This document shows, piece after piece, positions 1 to 4,491 of a stretch of DNA of 5,465 nucleotides; position 1 is the first letter of the stretch, and each line of letters begins with the position of its first letter. The DNA comes from CAZERD01 sp964515405 (GTDB taxonomy: Bacteria; Campylobacterota_A; Desulfurellia; Desulfurellales; CAZERD01). The notes under the pieces were generated by a model. It was not told the DNA's origin. It was given only the letters and a program-made list of their open reading frames with translations, and made no database searches. Location: the NCBI GenBank assembly GCA_964515405.1, contig CAZERD010000067.1:1-5465 (forward strand), read 5' to 3'. A program made the translations under genes and the position numbers.

Positions 1-47
1 CTCACCAACCTATCCAGCTTAGTAGTTATCCACGCATTCTCTATCAC
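1..47 (-). CDS. nuoB: NADH-quinone oxidoreductase subunit B, N-terminal fragment
   Basis: Only the first 15 codons and two further bases are inside the window; the gene runs off the left edge. The frame reads (M)IENAWITTKLDRLV. I read the ITTKLD stretch as resembling the N-terminus of NuoB, the complex I subunit that carries the terminal iron-sulfur cluster N2 next to the quinone site. The start is a GTG whose last three bases plus the next A form the nuoA stop (GTGA, a 4-bp overlap), which suggests translational coupling. AAGGTG lies three bases upstream, inside the nuoA 3' end. A competing ATG twelve bases downstream in another frame (ATG CGT GGA TAA) stops at once. Identification rests on this short peptide and on the near-universal nuoA-nuoB order. 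Too little is present to check the cluster cysteines. Confidence 0.75.
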   Translation of the reverse strand, partial: MIENAWITTKLDRLV

Positions 48-394
48 TCCCACCTTAGCGCTCCCTTCTTGTAGGCATAAACCCAGCCCGCAAACACCAT
101 AAATATAAACAGAAACATTTCTATAACACCCAACAATCCTAAGCTCTTAAAATCAACAGCCCACGGGTACATGAATATGGCCTCTATATCAAACAATGTG
201 AACATGATAGCAATTAAGTAGAATCGTATATTCATAGTCCTGAACTCTGATAGGAAAGGAGAACCACACTCGTACAGATCCAATTTCTCAGGTTCATACT
301 CCCTTGGAGCTAAATACTTAGAAACAGCTATCATCGCACCAAATATAACAAGAAGGAGAACAATTGAAATGCCGGCTATCAACCAGTTAAGCAT
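44..394 (-). CDS. nuoA: NADH-quinone oxidoreductase subunit A
   Basis: Small membrane subunit of respiratory complex I (NADH:quinone oxidoreductase), located where the peripheral arm meets the proton-pumping membrane arm. The 116-residue product is the usual length. It shows the family pattern: a hydrophobic helix at about 3-25, a hydrophilic loop with YECG at 41-44, then NIRFYLIAIMFTLFDIEAIF at 55-74 followed by YPWAV, the most conserved NuoA block. A third hydrophobic helix lies at about 86-108. The cysteine of the YECG loop and the acidic DIE residues are present. I chose the ATG at 394 over the in-frame GTG at 397, because the AGGGGG ribosome site sits five bases from the ATG but only two from the GTG. 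The gene has its own near-consensus promoter and overlaps nuoB by four bases, so it is the likely first gene of a nuo operon running out of the window. Nothing looks truncated. Confidence 0.95.
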   Translation of the reverse strand: MLNWLIAGISIVLLLVIFGAMIAVSKYLAPREYEPEKLDLYECGSPFLSEFRTMNIRFYLIAIMFTLFDIEAIFMYPWAVDFKSLGLLGVIEMFLFIFMVFAGWVYAYKKGALRWE

Positions 395-399
395 CACAA

Positions 400-405
400 C
401 CCCCT
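400..405 (-). promoter_or_regulatory. Ribosome binding site deciding the nuoA start
   Basis: AGGGGG on the minus strand. It lies five bases before the ATG at 394 and two before the GTG at 397. The spacing favours the ATG, giving a 116-residue NuoA. Confidence 0.6.
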
Positions 406-427
406 AAATCTTCATCCAACAAACACG

Positions 428-455
428 ATTCTACACCCCCACACCACGCTGTCAA
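428..455 (-). promoter_or_regulatory. Sigma-70 promoter of nuoA
   Basis: A perfect -35 hexamer TTGACA (455-450) and a 5/6 -10 hexamer TAGAAT (433-428) are separated by 16 bases. They point leftwards at nuoA and lie just after the end of the pseudouridine synthase gene. Transcription would start near 420-422, giving a leader of about 27 bases before the nuoA ATG. The spacer is oddly G-rich: 11 of 16 bases are G and none is A. This suggests nuo transcription does not depend on read-through from rpoD. It is a motif match only; no start-site data exist here. Confidence 0.8.
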
Positions 456-470
456 TAGATTACTTTCTCT

Positions 471-483
471 AACCTTACAGGTT
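471..483. repeat. Small hairpin after the pseudouridine synthase gene
   Basis: AACCT and AGGTT form a 5-bp inverted repeat around a 3-base loop, 18 bases beyond the pseudouridine synthase stop and upstream of the nuoA promoter. The position would suit a terminator. The stem is short and A+T-containing, and no T-tract follows on the minus strand, so intrinsic termination is doubtful and read-through into nuo is possible. Confidence 0.3.
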
Positions 484-500
484 CTTCCTTATATAAATTA

Positions 501-1181
501 CTACCTCAAAAACGTGCTTATTTCTCTACGAGAAAGCTCTCTGAACCGCCCTATGGGTAGGTCTCCAAGCCATATATCGCCTATAGCAACACGTTTCAAC
601 CTAGCTATAGGCACACCAAGCTTTCTAAAAGTTCTTCTTATCACCCTGTTCCTGCCATCAGCTATAATAATTCTCATCCACAGGGGATTTGAAGTCAATC
701 CTGCATCAAGCGGCTTAAACAAACCGTCCTCAAGTGGCACGCCCCTCCTTAGAACTGAAAGCTTGTCTTCAGGTACTGGAAACGGTGTCTTCACGAGATA
801 CACCTTGCGCACACCCATAGAAGGATGTATCACAGCATTGGCAAACTCTCCATCATTTGTAACCAGCAACAACCCCTCGGACATAAAATCAAGCCTGCCA
901 ACACAAAACAGACCATCCCTACTCCCAAAATAATCACCCACTGTTCTCCTATTCCTATCCCTAAACACACTCAGTACCCGAGGAGGTTTATTAAAGGCAT
1001 AGTACAATCTAACCGGCAGTGAGATGGACTCACCATCTATACAGACCTCATCATCAAGAGAAACATCAATAAAAGAACGGACTACAACACCATTGACAGA
1101 AATACGCCCCGCCCTTATAAGTTCATCCGCTTTCCTTCTGGAAGCCACACCACAGCGTGCTATAAACCGATTGATACGCAT
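501..1181 (-). CDS. rluB: RsuA/RluB-family rRNA pseudouridine synthase
   Basis: Converts a specific uridine in ribosomal RNA to pseudouridine, in the cytoplasm on ribosomal precursors. At 226 residues it is near the usual family length. An S4 RNA-binding domain occupies about residues 1-55 (RINRFIARCGVASRRKADEL, then RISVNG). The catalytic domain follows, with GRLDFMSEGLLLVTNDG at 95-111, where D98 is the expected catalytic aspartate. HPSMGVRKVYLV lies at 119-130, and the C-terminal GRNRVIRR and LKRVAIGDIWLGDLP blocks are present. The usual Thr three residues after the catalytic Asp is Ser here, a conservative change. The motif set fits the RluB/RsuA branch. I prefer RluB (23S rRNA) because of the S4 domain and the GRNRxxRR...LKR block, but RsuA or RluE/F specificity cannot be excluded. 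The start ATG shares one base with the rpoD stop (TAATG) and no clear Shine-Dalgarno precedes it, so translation probably depends on ribosomes finishing rpoD. Confidence 0.9.
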   Translation of the reverse strand: MRINRFIARCGVASRRKADELIRAGRISVNGVVVRSFIDVSLDDEVCIDGESISLPVRLYYAFNKPPRVLSVFRDRNRRTVGDYFGSRDGLFCVGRLDFMSEGLLLVTNDGEFANAVIHPSMGVRKVYLVKTPFPVPEDKLSVLRRGVPLEDGLFKPLDAGLTSNPLWMRIIIADGRNRVIRRTFRKLGVPIARLKRVAIGDIWLGDLPIGRFRELSRREISTFLR

Positions 1182-2689
1182 TATTTGGTAAAGCTCGCTA
1201 CTATTTTGCTCCTCTTGGGATGCCTGAGTTTTCTGATAGCCTTAGCCTCTATCTGTCTTACCCTTTCCCTTGTAACACCAAGCACCCTACCCACCTCTTC
1301 AAGCGTATGATCAGAACCATCACCTATACCAAACCTCATCCTCAACACCTTCTCCTCTCTCTCCGTGAGCGTACTCAACACCTCGTTTATCTTCTCCGCA
1401 AGATCAGCCTCTGTAACAACATCTATCGGCGTCTTTGCTCTTTTATCCTCTATAAAGTCCTCAAGGTGGGTATCCTCATCGTCACCTATAGGTGTTTCAA
1501 GGGAAATAGGCTCCTTAGCTATCTTCACAATATTCTTTATCTTATCCTCGCTTATTCCAAGATACTCAGCAATCTCTTCGTTTGTGGGTTCCCTCCCATA
1601 CTTTTGGACAAGCGTTTTTGAAGCTCTTACTATCTTGTTTATCGTCTCAATCATATGAACAGGAATTCTTATGGTCCGCGCCTGATCCGCTATCGCCCTT
1701 GATATTGACTGCCTTATCCACCAAGTAGCATAGGTTGAAAACTTAAATCCCTTTTTGTAGTCAAACTTGTCAACGGATTTCATCAAACCAATATTGCCCT
1801 CCTGAATCAAATCCAAGAACGACAAGCCCCTGTTGAGGTACTTTTTGGCTATGGAAACAACAAGTCTAAGGTTGGCCCTTATCATTTCCTGTTTAGCTTC
1901 ATCTATCACATTCTTGGCTTTTTCCATCTCTCCAAGTATATCAAAGTATTTATCCTTATCATTCACTCCCTCATCAGCCAAAAGCTTATCCCTGAAATTA
2001 AGTATCAACTCCCCTATAAAGTTATTGTTGAGAGAGATATCCTGAAAATTATTTATAAGAGCCTCTCTTAGCTTCCCCTTTTCTTCTCCGGAAGCGTTTT
2101 TATATCTCTCAACCTTTTCAACTATATCATCCAATAATCTCACAAACAGCTCCCTGGCTGTGTACTCATTCCTTTCTTCATCCTCATCCTCTTCCTTGAT
2201 ATCACCTGCCACATCGTCAGCAGACAGATCCAAAGCGTTGGATATATTCTTAACCTTGACAGTGCCTTCTATTATGTTTCTCTTCAATTCTCCCATCGTT
2301 TCCTTAAGATACGGTATCTCTATCAGCAGAGAAGCAATAATCTTTTTGTGCGTTTCTATCCTTTCTGCTATTCTAACTTCATCTTCTCTGTCCAAAAGAT
2401 CTATATTCCCCATTTCACGCAGATACATCCTTATCGCGCTTCCAACCTCCTGAGATTCATCCTCTATTTCAAATTCTTTCTTGGGTTTATCAATAGATAG
2501 CTCACCTATTTCGTCCTCTTTGCTTACTACATCTATGTTGAAATCATCACATCTGTCGAATATCTCATCAATATCATCAATACTTACACCTTCCGGCAGT
2601 ATATCGTTTATCTCCTCATAGGTTATATAACCCTTTTTCTTACCCTCATTTATAACCTTCCTAGTTATGGAGTCCTTATCAACAACCAT
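1181..2689 (-). CDS. rpoD: RNA polymerase primary sigma factor (sigma-70, RpoD)
   Basis: Housekeeping sigma subunit that directs RNA polymerase to -35/-10 promoters. The 502-residue protein has the full primary-sigma layout. An acidic region 1.1-like N-terminus lies at about 1-75 (KKKGYITYEEINDILPEG at 17-34), and region 1.2 at about 80-112 (IRMYLREMGNIDLLDREDE). A charged non-conserved segment at about 113-262 includes an acidic run near 165-175. Region 2 lies at about 263-345 (RANLRLVVSIAKKYLNRGL, DLIQEGNIGLMKSVDKFDY, KFSTYATWWIRQSISRAI), and region 3 at about 346-430 with the sigma-finger sequence DDEDTHLEDFIED. Region 4 lies at about 436-500 with helix-turn-helix TLEEVGRVLGVTRERVRQIE. Region 1.1 plus the intact region 2.4 argues for the primary factor rather than a stationary-phase paralogue. 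The ATG is preceded by AGGAGGG at good spacing. The pseudouridine synthase gene begins on its stop codon. The usual rpsU-dnaG neighbours are absent; a flippase-like gene lies upstream instead. Confidence 0.97.
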   Translation of the reverse strand: MVVDKDSITRKVINEGKKKGYITYEEINDILPEGVSIDDIDEIFDRCDDFNIDVVSKEDEIGELSIDKPKKEFEIEDESQEVGSAIRMYLREMGNIDLLDREDEVRIAERIETHKKIIASLLIEIPYLKETMGELKRNIIEGTVKVKNISNALDLSADDVAGDIKEEDEDEERNEYTARELFVRLLDDIVEKVERYKNASGEEKGKLREALINNFQDISLNNNFIGELILNFRDKLLADEGVNDKDKYFDILGEMEKAKNVIDEAKQEMIRANLRLVVSIAKKYLNRGLSFLDLIQEGNIGLMKSVDKFDYKKGFKFSTYATWWIRQSISRAIADQARTIRIPVHMIETINKIVRASKTLVQKYGREPTNEEIAEYLGISEDKIKNIVKIAKEPISLETPIGDDEDTHLEDFIEDKRAKTPIDVVTEADLAEKINEVLSTLTEREEKVLRMRFGIGDGSDHTLEEVGRVLGVTRERVRQIEAKAIRKLRHPKRSKIVASFTK

Positions 2690-2699
2690 ACCCGACGCA

Positions 2700-2706
2700 C
2701 CCTCCT
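2700..2706 (-). promoter_or_regulatory. Ribosome binding site of rpoD
   Basis: AGGAGGG on the minus strand lies ten bases before the rpoD ATG. It is the strongest Shine-Dalgarno match in the window and fixes this start. Confidence 0.8.
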
Positions 2707-2724
2707 TCTATTTTTACCCCTTAT

Positions 2725-2752
2725 AATTTAGTATTAATTCAACTTTCGTCAA
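2725..2752 (-). promoter_or_regulatory. Candidate promoter of rpoD
   Basis: TTGACG (2752-2747, 5/6 match to -35) and TAAATT (2730-2725, 4/6 match to -10) are separated by 16 bases, in very AT-rich DNA just upstream of rpoD. The predicted start near 2718 leaves a leader of about 28 bases that includes the ribosome site. The -10 match is weak. Other pairings, such as TTGAAT with AATACT at 17 bases, are about as good, so the exact promoter is uncertain. Confidence 0.4.
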
Positions 2753-2822
2753 ATTCAAATTCACTATTACCAAATTCGCTAAGTATACATATTGGACAAA
2801 TTTTTTCAACCTCAACAAACAC
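2739..2822 (-). CDS. Possible 27-residue micro-ORF with a CPIC motif
   Basis: A GTG immediately after the flippase TGA opens a 27-codon frame. It reads VFVEVEKICPIC and then an acidic tail rich in Glu, Phe and Ser, ending on TGA before the rpoD leader. A CxxC such as CPIC is typical of zinc-knuckle or zinc-ribbon starts, and the order 'KICPIC..SEFG.SEF' looks like half of such a ribbon whose second cysteine pair is missing. No good Shine-Dalgarno is visible; it could only be read by coupling to the flippase stop. A second, unrelated frame (ATG at 2830, 38 residues) overlaps it and is equally open, as expected by chance in AT-rich DNA. It may be chance, a decayed gene end, or a real micropeptide. 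I do not recognise a family. Confidence 0.2.
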   Translation of the reverse strand: MFVEVEKICPICILSEFGNSEFEFDES

Positions 2823-4007
2823 TCAGGCATTTCTCTTAAGATAGAAGGAAAGCACCACATAATCAACTATACACACCAAAAGACCAAATGTACCTATATA
2901 AACAAAGTAAGAATCTATGGAGAATCTAAACACCGTGAAACCAAGATAATACAAGAACAACGTTGCATATATATATTTTATACCATTCCCAAACGAAAGC
3001 ATCACATTTATAAACGTTATATGGAATACAAGCGGAAATGTAGCTATAAAGTACCACAACATAAAACCATACCCCTCCACAAAATGTGGGCCAAAAAGAA
3101 TGTAAAAAAAATTTTTTCCCAAGGTCAAGATAAACACTAGAGCCAAAGCCTCACACACAATATAAATACCCACAAGCTCAAAAAGATAAGTTTTAAGCAT
3201 GGGAGAATTTCTCCTCTCCACTATCCTGGGAAAAAAAACGCTCAAACTCACAAGCAAAAACCCAATAAACGCTTTTCCCAAAATTGATGAAGCTGCATAG
3301 TAACCAGCCACCTGTGGGGGAAAATATCTTCTTATAAATATATCATCCGCATACATGAACAAACCCGGAGGTATAGTGAAGGAAGCAAGAAAAATAAGCC
3401 TACTAAGTGGGACAGGCTTGGGCTTTGTAAATATATTACCGTTTTTAAACACAAGAAACATCAACACGATAAATATAGCTACCACACTGGACAGAAGAAC
3501 TCCACCAACCCTTAAACCTACATACAAACCACCCACAGCCAGCACGAGCCTTAGAGTAAGTTCGACAGCATTCGCAACGGAGACAACTCCAAACCTCTTA
3601 CGGGCCATTAAAAATCCCTTCTCAAGGGAATTAACACTCATTAGCACCCACCCCGTACCTACAATAACGAAGAAAAAAGGCCATGAGAGATTCAAGTACT
3701 TATTGAGATAAGGAGAAGCCGACACTATGGACACAAAAAGTATAAACCCAAACAGTAGAGCTATCTTCCTTAGATAACTGTGTATTTCATTGATCTCGCT
3801 GACGCGGTCCACATACACCTTAACACTACTCGAACCTATACTGTTTGCTATGTTGCCCCCCGCCAGCAGAAAGGAGTATAATACCATGAACTCACCATAA
3901 AGCGCCGGTTGAAGCCATCTGCTGACCACAAAATGAAATACATAGCCCACCACATTGATATAGACAAAGGATATATACATGTAGAGTAAATCTTTTTTCA
4001 TAACCAA
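2823..4007 (-). CDS. Polysaccharide/oligosaccharide flippase-like membrane protein (Wzx/MATE-like)
   Basis: Predicted inner-membrane protein of 394 residues with about twelve hydrophobic segments (roughly 9-28, 36-56, 80-97, 109-126, 141-162, 166-187, 202-222, 236-258, 275-295, 315-336, 344-360, 366-389). This is the size and topology of lipid-linked oligosaccharide flippases of the MOP superfamily. The N-terminal 'SRWLQPALYGEFMVLYSFL' (29-47) and the mid-protein YADDIFIRRYFPPQVAGYYAASSILGKA pattern (219-246) are typical of the family, matching the 'hD.hhh..hh.P...G.Yaaas.hgk' block. Its substrate cannot be read from the sequence. No glycosyltransferase, polymerase or ligase gene is visible in the window, so it is an orphan here. 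The start is probably TTG at 4007, seven bases after AGGT; the ATG two codons later (4001) is thirteen bases away. It lies in line with rpoD, but about 130 bp with a candidate promoter separate them. It diverges from archease. Confidence 0.8.
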   Translation of the reverse strand: MVMKKDLLYMYISFVYINVVGYVFHFVVSRWLQPALYGEFMVLYSFLLAGGNIANSIGSSSVKVYVDRVSEINEIHSYLRKIALLFGFILFVSIVSASPYLNKYLNLSWPFFFVIVGTGWVLMSVNSLEKGFLMARKRFGVVSVANAVELTLRLVLAVGGLYVGLRVGGVLLSSVVAIFIVLMFLVFKNGNIFTKPKPVPLSRLIFLASFTIPPGLFMYADDIFIRRYFPPQVAGYYAASSILGKAFIGFLLVSLSVFFPRIVERRNSPMLKTYLFELVGIYIVCEALALVFILTLGKNFFYILFGPHFVEGYGFMLWYFIATFPLVFHITFINVMLSFGNGIKYIYATLFLYYLGFTVFRFSIDSYFVYIGTFGLLVCIVDYVVLSFYLKRNA

Positions 4008-4014
4008 AAGTTTT

Positions 4015-4018
4015 ACCT
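4015..4018 (-). promoter_or_regulatory. Weak ribosome site supporting a TTG start for the flippase
   Basis: AGGT on the minus strand lies seven bases before TTG 4007 and thirteen before ATG 4001. Spacing favours TTG, but the motif is only four bases, so the ATG remains possible (392 residues). Confidence 0.35.
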
Positions 4019-4021
4019 ACA

Positions 4022-4050
4022 TTTCCAGCATTTTTCAAATTTTAGATAAT
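4022..4050 (+). promoter_or_regulatory. Candidate promoter of archease-rtcB
   Basis: TTTCCA (4022-4027, 4/6 match to -35) and GATAAT (4045-4050, 5/6 match to -10) are 17 bases apart, pointing right in the divergent intergenic region. The start would fall near 4057, within the inverted repeat at 4050-4063, about 30 bases before the archease ATG. The -35 is poor, so this is a candidate only. Confidence 0.35.
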
Positions 4051-4063
4051 TTGATTTATCAAA
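4050..4063. repeat. Inverted repeat in the divergent region
   Basis: TTTGAT and ATCAAA face each other across two bases. A second, nested pair, GATAA (4045-4049) and TTATC (4056-4060), overlaps it. It overlaps or adjoins the candidate -10 and start site of archease, where a repressor could act. It resembles an FNR/CRP half-site pair (TTGAT/ATCAA), but the gap is two bases rather than four. In AT-rich DNA it may be chance. Confidence 0.3.
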
Positions 4064-4086
4064 ACTCCTGATGTAAAGATATTACT

Positions 4087-4491
4087 ATGAGGAAATACGC
4101 TATTATAGACCACCCCTCAGATTTGAAACTAAGAATATGGGGTAAAAACACAAGTGAACTACTTGGAAATGCTATACTTGCTTTATTCGATACAATGCTT
4201 GAAGACAACAACAAAAAACGCTACGGGAAGGAGTTTATGCTTATAGAATCTGGAAGCATTGAGGACATAATAGTAAATACCCTCAATGACATCCTCAGCA
4301 GATTCTATATACACAAAACCACTCCAGAGAGGGTCTCAGTAAAAGTTAAAGGCAACTCAGCAGAAATACACATAGAGGAAAAACCATTTTCAGGTAAAAT
4401 GAAGCTTGAAGTGAAGGCCATTACATTTTCAGGGATAAACATAAAAAAAACAAGAAACGGACTATCCTTGGAAGTGGTGCTGGATGTTTAA
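4087..4491 (+). CDS. Archease, RtcB RNA-ligase activator
   Basis: Archease is the small partner of RtcB. It speeds guanylylation of the ligase and allows multiple turnover in joining RNA ends during tRNA splicing or RNA repair. The 134-residue product is of normal length. The N-terminal IIDHPSDLKLRIWG (6-19) matches the family's 'hxHTADxxhxxxG' start, with D12 as an expected metal-site acid. NAILALFDTM (28-37) matches the 'NAALALFDLM' helix, and EVKAITFSGINI (108-119) with the terminal VVLDV (130-134, D133) matches the C-terminal block. The usual His-Thr-Ala is His-Pro-Ser here, and the middle (VNTLNDILSRFYIH) is somewhat divergent. ATG 4087 is the first usable start; the ribosome site is weak (AAAG about nine bases upstream). 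Its stop lies inside the start of rtcB (8-bp overlap), so the two proteins are probably made together. Confidence 0.93.
   Translation: MRKYAIIDHPSDLKLRIWGKNTSELLGNAILALFDTMLEDNNKKRYGKEFMLIESGSIEDIIVNTLNDILSRFYIHKTTPERVSVKVKGNSAEIHIEEKPFSGKMKLEVKAITFSGINIKKTRNGLSLEVVLDV

Noticed and set aside
395..397. GTG one codon before the nuoA ATG as the start.
   Set aside because: It is only two bases from the AGGGGG site, too close for initiation; the ATG is better spaced.
471..483. The hairpin after the pseudouridine synthase as a rho-independent terminator.
   Set aside because: A five-base stem without a following T-tract is too weak to call a terminator; it is recorded only as a repeat.
514..1022. 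Open frames on the plus strand opposite the pseudouridine synthase.
   Set aside because: Their translations show no family features, while the minus-strand gene has complete S4 and catalytic motifs. They are antisense shadows.
1220..2453. Several plus-strand open frames opposite rpoD, Ser/Leu-rich.
   Set aside because: The composition is the mirror of Glu/Lys/Asp-rich sigma coding. They have no ribosome sites and no motifs.
2714..2830. A 38-codon minus-strand frame starting ATG 2830, overlapping the flippase end by 8 bp.
   Set aside because: Leu/Val/Asn-rich translation with no motif, a poor ribosome site, and it competes with the CPIC frame in the same AT-rich DNA. It is probably chance.
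3355..3711. A 118-codon plus-strand frame opposite the flippase.
   Set aside because: Antisense to a clear membrane-protein gene, with no motif or start context.
4051..4062. A possible FNR box, TTGAT..ATCAA.
   Set aside because: The half-sites match, but the gap is two bases, not the required four, so it is not called an FNR site.
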